Source: Paracoccus sp. MKU1 (lineage in GTDB: Bacteria; Pseudomonadota; Alphaproteobacteria; Rhodobacterales; Rhodobacteraceae). From it: 64,000 nucleotides of DNA. The stretch is from contig NZ_LLWQ01000221.1 of NCBI RefSeq assembly GCF_001447385.1, forward strand, positions 1 through 64,000. The letters run 5' to 3'. The translations under genes and the position numbers were made by a program. The notes under the pieces were generated by a model. The model did no database searches, was not told where the DNA came from, and saw only the letters and a program-made list of their open reading frames with translations. Of the stretch, positions 51,116 through 59,894 are shown one piece after another (positions within the stretch are counted from its first letter, which is position 1; every line of letters starts with the position of its first letter).

Positions 51116-53935
51116 ATGACGGACGGATTCGGCAAGGGTCATCACCTGCATCTGATCGACGGCTCGGCCTTCATCTTTCGCGCCTATCATGCGCTGCCGC
51201 CCTTGACCCGCCGCTCGGACGGGCTGCCCATCGGGGCGGTGGCGGGTTTCTGCAACATGGTGTGGAAATATTTGCAGGACGGCAAGGGCTCGGACCAGCC
51301 GACCCATGCGGCGGTGATCTTCGATCATTCTGCGCGGACATTCCGCAATGACATCTATCCGCTCTACAAGGCCAACCGGCCCGAGCCGCCCGAGGATCTG
51401 CGGCCGCAATTCCCGCTGACCCGCGAGGCGACGCGGGCCTTCAACATCGCCTGCATCGAGACCGAGGGCTTCGAGGCCGACGACATCATCGCCACGCTGG
51501 CCTGCCAGGCGCGGGATGCGGGCGGTCGGGTGACGATCATCAGCTCGGACAAGGACCTGATGCAGCTGGTCGGTGGCGGGGTCGAGATGATGGACCCGAT
51601 CAAGGCCAAGCCCATCGGCCCCGAGGAGGTGCGCGAGAAATTCGGCGTCGGCCCCGAGCGGGTGGTGGACGTGCAAGCCCTGGCCGGCGATTCCATCGAC
51701 AACGTGCCGGGCGCGCCGGGAATCGGCATCAAGACCGCCGCACAACTTATTGACGAATATGGTGATCTGGAGAGCTTGCTGGCACGGGCCGGCGAGATCA
51801 GGCAACCGAAGCGCCGGCAGACGCTGATCGACCATGCCGAGCAGATCCGCATCTCGAAGCGGCTGGTGGAGCTGGATTGCGGGATGGCGCTGGATTTCAC
51901 GCTGGAAAGCCTGGAGATCCGCGAGCCCGATCCCGAGGCGCTGTTGGAATTCCTGACCCGGATGGAGCTGCGCACCCTGACCAAGCGGGTTGCCGAGCGT
52001 TTCGGGACCGAGCCGCCGACCATGGCCGATGTAACGCCCCCGCCCGCCGCCGGTGCGGACCCGGCGGTGCCGGTCGCCGCCGAACTGCCGGCGATCGACC
52101 GCAGCCTTTACGTCACCATCCGCGACGAGGCCGTGCTGGCCGAGTGGCTGGCCGAGATCGCCGAGAGGGGCGTGGTCGCCATCGACACCGAGACCACCGG
52201 CCTGGACGAGATGCAGGCTGAACTGGTCGGGGTCTCGCTTTGCACCGGCCCGGGGCGGGCGGCCTATCTGCCGCTGGGCCATGTCGATGGCGCGGCGGAT
52301 CTGTTCGGCTCCGGCGCCCGGGTCGAGGGGCAGATGGACCGGGAGCGGGCGCTGGCCATGCTCAAGCCGGTGCTGGAGGATCCCTCGGTGCTGAAGATCG
52401 GCCAGAACATCAAGTATGACTGGAAGCTGCTGGCCCGCTACGGCATCCGCATGGCGCCTTTGGACGACACCATGCTGCTGTCCTATGCGCAGAATGCCGG
52501 GGCGCATAACCACGGCATGGACGAGTTGGCGGACTTGTATCTGGGCCATCGCTGCCTGCCGATCAAGGACCTGATCGGCTCGGGCAAGGCGCAGATCAAT
52601 TTCTCGCAGGTGGCGATCGACAAGGCCAGCGAATATGCCGCCGAGGATGCCGAGGTGACCTGGCGGCTCTGGCATCACCTGCGGCCCAAGCTGGCGCCGA
52701 ACCATGTGACCACCGCCTATGAACGGCTGGAGCGGCCGATGATCGCGGTGCTGGCCGACATGGAGATGGCCGGCATCCGCATCGATTCCGAGCATCTGAA
52801 GCGCATGTCCAACGCCTTTGCCCAGAAGATGGCGGGGCTGGAGGCCGATATCCACGCCCTGGCCGGCGGGCCGTTCAATGTCGGCAGTCCCAAGCAGCTG
52901 GGCGAGATCCTGTTCGAGCGCATGGGGCTTGCCGGCGGCAAGCAGGGCAAGACCGGAGCCTTCTCCACCGGCGCCGAGGTGCTGGAGGACCTGGCCGCCG
53001 AGGGGCATGAGCTGCCGGCGCGGGTGCTGGACTGGCGGGCGATCTCGAAGCTGAAATCGACCTATACCGATGCGCTGCCGCTGCATGTGAACCCCGAGAC
53101 CGGGCGCGTGCACACCAGCTATTCCATCGCCGGGGCGCAGACTGGCCGGCTGGCCTCGACCGATCCGAACTTGCAGAACATCCCGGTCAGGACCGAGGAG
53201 GGACGGCGCATCCGCGAAGCCTTCGTCGCCGGGCCGGGGATGCGGATCGTGAGCCTCGACTACAGCCAGATCGAGCTGCGGATCCTGGCGCATGTGGCGC
53301 AGATCCCGGCGTTGAAGCAGGCCTTCCGCGACGGCATCGACATCCATGCCATGACGGCGAGCCAGATGTTCGGCGTGCCGGTCGAGGGCATGGACCCGAT
53401 GATCCGCCGCCGCGCCAAGGCGATCAACTTCGGGGTGATCTACGGCATTTCCGGCTTTGGCCTGGCGCGCAACCTGCGCATTCCGCGCGCCGAGGCGCAG
53501 GCCTTCATCGACACCTATTTCGAGCGTTTCCCCGAGATCCGCGCCTATATGGACCGCACCGTGGCCGGGGCGAAGCAGGACGGTTTCGTGCGCACGCTGT
53601 TCGGGCGGCGGATCATGACGCCGGGCATCAACCAGTCCGGGCCGGCGACGGGTGGGGCGCGGCGGGCGGCGATCAACGCGCCGATCCAGGGCGCGGCCGC
53701 CGATATCATCCGCCGGGCAATGATCCGCATGCCGGAGGCGATCCGGCACCTGCCGGCGAAGATGCTGCTGCAAGTGCATGACGAGCTGGTCTTCGAGGTC
53801 GAGGAGGGCGCGGTGCCCGAGCTGATCGCGGCGGCGCGCGGCGTCATGCAGGGCGCGGCCGATCCCGCGGTCCGGCTGGACGTGCCGCTGATTGTCGACG
53901 CCGGGCAGGGAGCGAACTGGGCCGAGGCGCATTGA
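51116..53935 (+). CDS. polA: DNA polymerase I
   Basis: Repair and Okazaki-fragment polymerase, 939 residues. Three domains in order: 5'-3' exonuclease (about 1-300: HLIDGSAFIFRAYHALPP, ISSDKDLMQLV, GDSIDNVPGAPGIGIKTA), 3'-5' exonuclease (about 325-520, with catalytic Asp and Glu in AIDTETTGLDEM, so proofreading is likely active), and polymerase (about 540-939: SLDYSQIELRILAHV, RRRAKAINFGVIYGISGFGL, LLQVHDELVFEV). The ribosome site is weak. A dispersed repeat follows the stop. Confidence 0.98.
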   Translation: MTDGFGKGHHLHLIDGSAFIFRAYHALPPLTRRSDGLPIGAVAGFCNMVWKYLQDGKGSDQPTHAAVIFDHSARTFRNDIYPLYKANRPEPPEDLRPQFPLTREATRAFNIACIETEGFEADDIIATLACQARDAGGRVTIISSDKDLMQLVGGGVEMMDPIKAKPIGPEEVREKFGVGPERVVDVQALAGDSIDNVPGAPGIGIKTAAQLIDEYGDLESLLARAGEIRQPKRRQTLIDHAEQIRISKRLVELDCGMALDFTLESLEIREPDPEALLEFLTRMELRTLTKRVAERFGTEPPTMADVTPPPAAGADPAVPVAAELPAIDRSLYVTIRDEAVLAEWLAEIAERGVVAIDTETTGLDEMQAELVGVSLCTGPGRAAYLPLGHVDGAADLFGSGARVEGQMDRERALAMLKPVLEDPSVLKIGQNIKYDWKLLARYGIRMAPLDDTMLLSYAQNAGAHNHGMDELADLYLGHRCLPIKDLIGSGKAQINFSQVAIDKASEYAAEDAEVTWRLWHHLRPKLAPNHVTTAYERLERPMIAVLADMEMAGIRIDSEHLKRMSNAFAQKMAGLEADIHALAGGPFNVGSPKQLGEILFERMGLAGGKQGKTGAFSTGAEVLEDLAAEGHELPARVLDWRAISKLKSTYTDALPLHVNPETGRVHTSYSIAGAQTGRLASTDPNLQNIPVRTEEGRRIREAFVAGPGMRIVSLDYSQIELRILAHVAQIPALKQAFRDGIDIHAMTASQMFGVPVEGMDPMIRRRAKAINFGVIYGISGFGLARNLRIPRAEAQAFIDTYFERFPEIRAYMDRTVAGAKQDGFVRTLFGRRIMTPGINQSGPATGGARRAAINAPIQGAAADIIRRAMIRMPEAIRHLPAKMLLQVHDELVFEVEEGAVPELIAAARGVMQGAADPAVRLDVPLIVDAGQGANWAEAH

Positions 53936-53993
53936 GCGGCGGCGGCCGTGCCGGTTGCGCGGTCGCATGGGTATTTGGGCAACGAAGAAGCCG
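53936..53993 (+). repeat. Dispersed intergenic repeat, copy h
   Basis: Directly after the polA stop: CGGCGGCGGCCGTGCCG, then ATGGGTATTTGGGCAACGAA GAAGCCGG. Same subtype as the copy at 9.72 kb. Confidence 0.7.
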
Positions 53994-54005
53994 GTGGAGG
54001 GCGGG

Positions 54006-54950
54006 ATGGGCCATTCGCATTCGCATGACGGCGGACACGGCCATTCACATCTGCCGGGCGGGGTGGGCGACGGCACCATCCTGATTGCGGTGGTGGTCAA
54101 CCTGGCGTTGACCGGGGCGCAGATCCTGGGCGGCTATGTCGCGGATTCCACGGCGCTGATCGCGGATGGGGTGCACAATCTCTCGGATGCGCTGGCGCTG
54201 GTGCTGGCCTTTGGCGCCCGGCGGCTGGCGCGCCGTCCCGCCAGTCCCGAGATGAGCTATGGCTGGGGCCGGGCCGAGATCGTCGCGGCCTTCGTCAACT
54301 ATATCGCGCTGATCGCCGTGTCGGTCTGGCTGGGGATCGAGGCGCTGGGGCGGCTGGTCGAGCCGCCGCAGGTGGCGGGCGGGCTGGTCATGGCGCTGGC
54401 GGCTTTCGCGCTGTTCGTGGACATGGCCACGGCGGCGCTGGTCTGGCGGGCGGCGAAGGAGAGCGTGAATATCCGTGCCGCCTTCCTGCACAACCTGGCC
54501 GATGCGGCGGTTTCGGTCGCGGTGATCCTGGGCGGGGCGCTGATCTGGGCCTTTGGCTGGAATCTCGCCGACCCGATCCTGACGCTGCTGATCTCGGCGG
54601 TGATCCTGTGGCATATCGGGCAGCAGATCGGGCCGGTGATGCGCATGCTGATGCTGGCCGCGCCCGCCGGCACGGATCACGCGGCGCTGGCCGGTGCCGT
54701 GACCGGCGTCGAGGGCGTTGCGGGTGCGCATCACCTGCATCTGTGGCAGATCGACGAGCGCAGCACGGCGCTATCGATGCATCTGGTACTGCGCGAGGGG
54801 GCCGATCCGGCGCTGGCGGTGCGGCGGGTCAAGGCGCTGCTGCGGCGCGATTTCGGCATCGATCACGCCACCATCGAGACCGAGCGCGAGGGCGAGGTCT
54901 GCGGCGACCGGCATGATGGGCACGACCATGACCACGGCCATGGCCGCTAG
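54006..54950 (+). CDS. Cation diffusion facilitator (zinc/cation efflux)
   Basis: A 314-residue inner-membrane antiporter of the CDF family with six hydrophobic segments. The transport site is visible as His57/Asp61 (DGVHNLSDA, TM2) and His162/Asp166 (LHNLADA, TM5), the His-Asp form typical of zinc transporters. Both ends are His-rich (MGHSHSHDGGHGHSH and HDGHDHDHGHGR), likely metal-collecting. GGAGG lies 6 bases upstream of ATG 54006. Its stop overlaps the 3' end of the converging hemN by 4 bases. Confidence 0.95.
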   Translation: MGHSHSHDGGHGHSHLPGGVGDGTILIAVVVNLALTGAQILGGYVADSTALIADGVHNLSDALALVLAFGARRLARRPASPEMSYGWGRAEIVAAFVNYIALIAVSVWLGIEALGRLVEPPQVAGGLVMALAAFALFVDMATAALVWRAAKESVNIRAAFLHNLADAAVSVAVILGGALIWAFGWNLADPILTLLISAVILWHIGQQIGPVMRMLMLAAPAGTDHAALAGAVTGVEGVAGAHHLHLWQIDERSTALSMHLVLREGADPALAVRRVKALLRRDFGIDHATIETEREGEVCGDRHDGHDHDHGHGR

Positions 54951-56302
54951 ATCGCGGCCGAATGGCCCGAGGCCGCCATGTCGTAGCCGTCGAACATGCG
55001 CGCGATCATCCGGGTCAGCGGCCGTCCCTTGGGCGTGATGCGCAGGCCCGAGGCATCGCTTTCCACCATCTCGCCGAAATGTGCGACGACGGGGGCGAAG
55101 ACGTTGGCCAGGCTGTCGGAGTCGAAACCGTGGTCGCGGATGAACTCGTCGGAGCGGATCTCGAAATCGCACATCAGCGCTTCGATCATGCGCGAGCGCC
55201 AGCGGTCCTCGGGCGTGAAGGCATGGCCGCGCGTGGTCGAGAAGCGCCCGTCGCGGATCTTGGCCAGATGGGCGCCGGTCGCCGGGGCGTTCTGCGCATA
55301 GCCCTGCGGGAAGCGCGAGATCGACGAGGCGCCCAGGCCCACCAGAACCTCGGCCCGGTCGTCGGTATAGCCCTGGAAATTGCGGCGCAGGAGTCCGGCC
55401 TTTTGCGCGCGGGCCAACCCGTCGCCGGGCCGGGCGAAATGGTCGATGCCGATCTCGTCATAGCCATCGGCCAGGAACAGCTCGCGCGCGGTTTCGAACA
55501 GCCGCAGCCGGCCATGGGGATCGGGCAGCGCCTCGGACGGGATCATCACCTGCCGCTTGGCCATCCACGGCACATGGGCATAGCCGTAAAGCGCCACCCG
55601 GTCGGGCGAGAGCGCCAGGAGCTTCTGCACCGATTCGGCGATGCGGCGCGGGTCCTGATGCGGCAGGCCGTAGAGGATGTCGGCGTTGAGGCTGGCGATG
55701 TCGCGGTCGCGGATCATGTCCACGGCGCGTTTCGTCACCTCGAAGCTCTGCTCGCGGCCGATGACCTTCTGGATCTCGGGGTCGAAATCCTGCACCCCGA
55801 TCGAGGCGCGGTTCAGCCCGGCCTCGGCCAGCGCGTCCATGCGCGCCTCGTCGATCTCGTTCGGGTCGATCTCGACCGAGAATTCCGCGCCCTCGGCCAG
55901 CGGGAAGGCGTTCAGGACGGCGCCGGCGACCTCGCGCATCATCTCGGCCGGCATCAGGGTCGGCGTGCCGCCACCCCAATGCAGCCGCGACAATCTGACG
56001 CCGGGCGCCAGCGCCGACTTCAGCATGTCGAGCTCGGCCAACAGGGCCTTGGCATAGGCGCGCACCGGCTCGTCGGATTGCGTGCCCTGGGTGCGGCAGG
56101 CGCAGAACCAGCACAGCCGCCGGCAAAACGGCACATGCATGTAGAGTGAGATCGCCGCGCCGGCGGGGATCGCGGCGATCCAGTCGCGAAAGACCGGCTC
56201 GCCCACGGCGGTTGTGAAATGCGGCGCGGTGGGGTAGCTGGTGTAACGCGGCACGCGCGCGTCAAACAGTCCCAGCCGCTCAAGTTGCGATTGTTGTTCC
56301 AT
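54947..56302 (-). CDS. hemN: Oxygen-independent coproporphyrinogen III oxidase
   Basis: Radical-SAM enzyme that makes protoporphyrinogen IX without oxygen. The 451-residue protein has the cluster motif C60-x3-C64-x2-C67 plus Cys69 (FCRRLCWFCACR), LHWGGGTPTLM, SIGVQDFDPEIQ and the C-terminal HemN domain. ATG 56302 gives the usual N-terminus (YTSYPTAPHF at 20-29); the much longer open frame upstream is antisense to fnrP. There is no ribosome site before the ATG. A -10-like TATATA ends only 5 bases upstream and an FNR box is centred about 41 bases from the ATG, so the message may be leaderless and FnrP-activated. Confidence 0.96.
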   Translation of the reverse strand: MEQQSQLERLGLFDARVPRYTSYPTAPHFTTAVGEPVFRDWIAAIPAGAAISLYMHVPFCRRLCWFCACRTQGTQSDEPVRAYAKALLAELDMLKSALAPGVRLSRLHWGGGTPTLMPAEMMREVAGAVLNAFPLAEGAEFSVEIDPNEIDEARMDALAEAGLNRASIGVQDFDPEIQKVIGREQSFEVTKRAVDMIRDRDIASLNADILYGLPHQDPRRIAESVQKLLALSPDRVALYGYAHVPWMAKRQVMIPSEALPDPHGRLRLFETARELFLADGYDEIGIDHFARPGDGLARAQKAGLLRRNFQGYTDDRAEVLVGLGASSISRFPQGYAQNAPATGAHLAKIRDGRFSTTRGHAFTPEDRWRSRMIEALMCDFEIRSDEFIRDHGFDSDSLANVFAPVVAHFGEMVESDASGLRITPKGRPLTRMIARMFDGYDMAASGHSAAI

Positions 56303-56336
56303 GCTGCTATATATGCCCGGAACTCGCGCCAGGACC

Positions 56337-56350
56337 TTGACCCAAATCAA
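56337..56350. promoter_or_regulatory. FNR box between hemN and fnrP
   Basis: TTGAC-CCAA-ATCAA, a 9/10 match to TTGAT-N4-ATCAA. It abuts the fnrP ATG (56351). For hemN it is centred 41.5 bases from the ATG and about 30 bases from the -10-like TATATA, the class II activator spacing. For fnrP a site here would lie downstream of any promoter and could repress. Confidence 0.88.
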
Positions 56351-57100
56351 ATGCCACAAGACGCCGCCATCTGCGCGACGCAGCAGCCCTGCGAAATTTG
56401 TCCGATCCGCTATCGGGCCGTCTGCGCACATTGCGAAGGCGACGAGCTGGACGAACTGGAAAGCATGAAATTCTATCGCCGCTACGAGGCGGGACAGGTC
56501 GTGGTCTGGGCCGGCGACCGGATGGATTTCGTGGGTTCGGTCGTCTCGGGCATGGCCGGCCTGACCCAGCAGCTCGAGGATGGGCGCACGCAGATGGTGG
56601 GCCTGTTGCTGCCCAGCGATTTCCTGGGCCGGCCCGGGCGCGAGATGGCGGCCTATACCGTCACCGCGACCAGCGACCTGGTGTTGTGCTGCTTTCGCCG
56701 CAAACCCTTTGAAAAGCTGCTGATCGACAATCCCCGCATCGCCAGCCGGCTGCTGGAGATGACGCTGGACGAGCTTGACGCCGCCCGCGACTGGCTGCTG
56801 CTTCTGGGCCGCAAATCGGCGCGCGAGAAGATCGCCTCGCTGCTGGTGATTCTGGCCCGGCGCGAGGCGGCGCTGATCAAGCGTCGCCCCGAAGGGCGCA
56901 TCGCCATCGAACTGCCGCTGACGCGCGAGGCGATGGCGGATTACCTGGGCCTGACGCTGGAGACCGTCAGCCGGCAGATGAGCGCGCTGAAGCGCGAAGG
57001 GGTGATCGAGCTCGACGGCAAGCGGCGGGTGATCGTGCCCTCCTTCGTGCGGCTGGTCACCGAAAGCGGCGACGATTCGGATGGTGGGCCGCTGAGCTAG
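56351..57100 (+). CDS. fnrP: FnrP, oxygen-sensing Crp/Fnr-family regulator
   Basis: The 249-residue regulator has N-terminal cysteines at 8, 14, 17, 25 and 28 (CEICPIRYRAVCAHC at 14-28) and Cys113; C14, C17, C25 and C113 match the [4Fe-4S] ligands reported for P. denitrificans FnrP as I recall them. A cAMP-type beta-roll follows, then the HTH (MADYLGLTLETVSRQMSALK) with the Glu-Ser-Arg-like ETVSR recognition element for FNR boxes. ATG 56351 gives this numbering, though the ribosome site is poor. Divergent from hemN; followed by uspA and the cbb3 operon. Confidence 0.97.
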   Translation: MPQDAAICATQQPCEICPIRYRAVCAHCEGDELDELESMKFYRRYEAGQVVVWAGDRMDFVGSVVSGMAGLTQQLEDGRTQMVGLLLPSDFLGRPGREMAAYTVTATSDLVLCCFRRKPFEKLLIDNPRIASRLLEMTLDELDAARDWLLLLGRKSAREKIASLLVILARREAALIKRRPEGRIAIELPLTREAMADYLGLTLETVSRQMSALKREGVIELDGKRRVIVPSFVRLVTESGDDSDGGPLS

Positions 57101-57135
57101 GCGGTCGGTCGGGCTGTCGCTCGGTTCGAAACCGA

Positions 57136-57161
57136 AACCCCCGGGGACCTGCCCGGGGGTT
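57136..57161. terminator. Bidirectional hairpin between fnrP and uspA
   Basis: AACCCCCGGG (57136-57145) pairs perfectly with CCCGGGGGTT (57152-57161) over GACCTG. The two flanking genes converge here. T-runs are short on both sides. Confidence 0.75.
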
Positions 57162-57181
57162 CGTCTTGTCAAGGCGGCGCA

Positions 57182-58015
57182 TCAGCGCGCCATCAGCACC
57201 GGCACCTGCGCCTTTTCCAGCATGCTGCGCGTCGCGCCGCCCAGGATCGCCTCGCGGAAGCGGGAATGGCTATAGGCGCCCATCACCAGCATATCGGCGC
57301 CGATCTCGGTGGCGCGGCGGTTCAGGATGTCGCTGATCAGCGGCAGGGTGCGCGCCAGAACCGCGATTTCCGCCTTTACGCCATGCCGGGTCAGCATCTG
57401 GCACAGCGCCCCGCCGGGATCCGAGCGCTCGGGGCCGCTGGGCGAGGGGTCGACCACGGTGATCTCGACGCTTTCGGCGGCGATCAGCAGCGGCAGGGCG
57501 CGGCGCACGGCGGCCAGCGCCTCGTTAGACTGGTTCCAGGCGATCATGATCTTCTTGCCGAAGGGCTCCTTCAACTGGTCGGGCACGATCAGCACCGGGG
57601 CCGAACCCTCGAACAGCGCCGCTTCGGTGACGGCCTCGGCATCGGGCGGCGCACCTTCGCCATAGGGACGGTTCAGCACCACCAGATCGGAATAGCGCGC
57701 CCGCATGCCCACCAGCGTCGAAAGCCCGCCGACCTGCGCCACCGCGGAATCGACCGACCAGCGGACGTCCTCGGGGTCGAGCCGGTCGCGGATCTTCTCC
57801 TCCAGCTCGCTGGCCGTGGCCATGGCCTTGTCGATGGATTCCTGGAACACATAGGCCGAGGCGCCCGCATAGTAGTAACCGCTTTGGGTGTGGTCCACGC
57901 CCATGCAGAACACGTCGAGATGCGCATCCTCGCGCCGGGCCATGGCAATGGCCGAATCGAGTTGCTTCTGCTGCTTGGCGTCGGTCAGAACGGTCAGGAT
58001 CGTCTTGTAGCCCAT
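57182..58015 (-). CDS. uspA: Universal stress protein, tandem UspA domains
   Basis: The 277-residue protein has two UspA folds. The second keeps the ATP-binding motif MGAYSHSRFREAILGGATRS (about 245-264); the first is degenerate. Usp proteins respond to starvation or low oxygen. ATG 58015 has GGAGAG 6-7 bases upstream. It lies between fnrP and ccoN, divergent from ccoN, and shares one FNR box with it. On the minus strand a -10-like TAAAAT sits 28 bases from the box centre, so FnrP may activate it directly. Confidence 0.95.
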   Translation of the reverse strand: MGYKTILTVLTDAKQQKQLDSAIAMARREDAHLDVFCMGVDHTQSGYYYAGASAYVFQESIDKAMATASELEEKIRDRLDPEDVRWSVDSAVAQVGGLSTLVGMRARYSDLVVLNRPYGEGAPPDAEAVTEAALFEGSAPVLIVPDQLKEPFGKKIMIAWNQSNEALAAVRRALPLLIAAESVEITVVDPSPSGPERSDPGGALCQMLTRHGVKAEIAVLARTLPLISDILNRRATEIGADMLVMGAYSHSRFREAILGGATRSMLEKAQVPVLMAR

Positions 58016-58144
58016 GGGCGCTCTCCTTTCGGGGTTCGGCGCAAGTTTTGCCTGCATCGGGCAGGATCGCAATCGGTGCGTGTGCCTGACTGCGACATCC
58101 TGTCCGGATATTTGTGGATTTTACACCTATCAAGCATGGGCAGA

Positions 58145-58158
58145 TTGACGCAGATCAA
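58145..58158. promoter_or_regulatory. FNR box between uspA and ccoN
   Basis: TTGAC-GCAG-ATCAA, identical to the box before ccoG. Towards ccoN a weak -10 (TTAGAA, 58181) lies at class II distance; towards uspA TAAAAT (58123-58118) lies at the same distance. It could drive both genes. Confidence 0.9.
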
Positions 58159-58265
58159 AGTTTCACGAAACCGTGCGACGTTAGAAGTAGCTGTCGAAGC
58201 CGCGATTCTGCCGCATCCTGATGCGAGTCGGCCGCCTTCGGAAGCAGGATGAAGGACAGGAATTC

Positions 58266-59885
58266 ATGTTGGATACCATCAAGCTGATCGCGTTTGGCAC
58301 GATCGCGGTCCTGGCCGCGATCGCCGCCAATTATGCGCGACCCGATGATCCCGCGTATCTGGTGAACGCGCTTATCATCATGCTGGCGGCAGGGATCATG
58401 TTCCTGCGCGTGCTGCGCCAGATGGGCAATGAGCAGCCCGCGCTCGAGCCGCATCCCGAAACGCAGTACATGGACGACGTGGTTCGCGCCGGTGTGATCG
58501 CCACCGCCTTCTGGGGCGTGGTGGGTTTCCTGGTCGGGGTGGTCATCGCCTTTCAGCTGGCCTTTCCGGCACTGAACCTCAGCGACCTCACCATGGGTTA
58601 TACCAATTTCGGCAAGCTGCGGCCGCTGCATACCTCGGCGGTGATCTTCGCCTTTGGCGGCAATGCCCTGATCGCCACCTCGTTCTACGTGGTGCAGCGC
58701 ACCTCGGCGGCGCGGCTCTGGGGCGGCAACGCGGCCTGGTTCGTGTTCTGGGGCTATCAGCTTTTCATCCTGCTGGCCGCGACCGGCTATATCCTCGGCG
58801 CCACCCAGTCCAAGGAATATGCCGAGCCGGAATGGTATGTGGACTGGTGGCTGACCGTCGTCTGGGTCGTCTACCTGGCCGTGTTCCTGGGCACCATCCT
58901 GAAGCGGAAAGAGCCGCATATCTACGTGGCGAACTGGTTCTACCTGTCCTTCATCGTCACCATTGCCATGCTGCATATCGTCAACAACCTGGCGATCCCG
59001 GTCAGCCCCTTCGGCTCGAAATCGGTGCAGCTGTTCTCGGGCGTGCAGGACGCCATGACGCAATGGTGGTATGGCCACAACGCGGTGGGCTTCTTCCTGA
59101 CGGCGGGCTTCCTGGGCATGATGTATTACTTCATCCCCAAGCAGGCCGAGCGTCCGGTCTACAGCTACAAGCTGTCGATCATCCACTTCTGGGCGCTGAT
59201 CTTCCTCTATATCTGGGCCGGTCCGCACCACCTGCACTATACCGCGCTGCCCGACTGGGCCTCGACGCTGGGCATGGTGTTCTCGATCATCCTGTGGATG
59301 CCCAGCTGGGGCGGCATGATCAACGGGCTGATGACGCTGTCGGGCGCCTGGGACAAGCTGCGCACCGATCCGATCATCCGCATGATGGTGGTGGCCGTGG
59401 GCTTCTACGGCATGGCGACCTTCGAGGGGCCGATGATGTCGATCAAGGCGGTGAACTCGCTGTCGCATTACACCGACTGGACCATCGGCCACGTCCATTC
59501 CGGCGCGCTTGGCTGGAACGGCATGATCACCTTCGGCGCGCTTTACTATCTGGTGCCGCGGCTGTGGGGGCGTGAGCGGCTTTATTCGACGGGGCTGGTC
59601 AGCTGGCATTTCTGGCTCGCCACCATTGGCCTGGTGCTCTACGCGGCCTCGATGTGGGTCTCGGGCATCATGGAGGGACTGATGTGGCGCGAGGTCGATG
59701 CGCAGGGCTTCCTGGTCAACGCCTTCGCCGACACGGTGGCCGCGAAATTCCCGATGAACGTGGTGCGGGCCCTGGGCGGCGTGCTCTATCTCGGCGGTGC
59801 GCTGATCATGTGCTACAACCTCTGGGCCACCGTCGCCAAGCAACCCAAGACCCAGGCGACCATCGCCGCGGTCCCGGCAGAGTGA
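58266..59885 (+). CDS. ccoN: cbb3-type cytochrome oxidase subunit I
   Basis: The catalytic core of the high-affinity oxidase, 539 residues with about 12 hydrophobic segments. The metal histidines are visible: His122 (low-spin haem), His271 (WYGHNAVGF) and His321/His322 (GPHHLHY) for CuB, and His409/His411 (IGHVHSG) for the haems. Like other cbb3 subunits it lacks the classic cross-linked His-Tyr motif of aa3 oxidases. ATG 58266 has AGGA upstream. First gene of ccoNOQP, behind an FNR box. Confidence 0.99.
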   Translation: MLDTIKLIAFGTIAVLAAIAANYARPDDPAYLVNALIIMLAAGIMFLRVLRQMGNEQPALEPHPETQYMDDVVRAGVIATAFWGVVGFLVGVVIAFQLAFPALNLSDLTMGYTNFGKLRPLHTSAVIFAFGGNALIATSFYVVQRTSAARLWGGNAAWFVFWGYQLFILLAATGYILGATQSKEYAEPEWYVDWWLTVVWVVYLAVFLGTILKRKEPHIYVANWFYLSFIVTIAMLHIVNNLAIPVSPFGSKSVQLFSGVQDAMTQWWYGHNAVGFFLTAGFLGMMYYFIPKQAERPVYSYKLSIIHFWALIFLYIWAGPHHLHYTALPDWASTLGMVFSIILWMPSWGGMINGLMTLSGAWDKLRTDPIIRMMVVAVGFYGMATFEGPMMSIKAVNSLSHYTDWTIGHVHSGALGWNGMITFGALYYLVPRLWGRERLYSTGLVSWHFWLATIGLVLYAASMWVSGIMEGLMWREVDAQGFLVNAFADTVAAKFPMNVVRALGGVLYLGGALIMCYNLWATVAKQPKTQATIAAVPAE

Positions 59886-59894
59886 GGACGGATC

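Noticed and set aside
58100..58116. CCGGATATTTGTGG before uspA as a tenth repeat copy
   Set aside because: Only the AT core matches; the hairpin and the CACGAAAGAAG half are missing, and the site lies in a promoter region.
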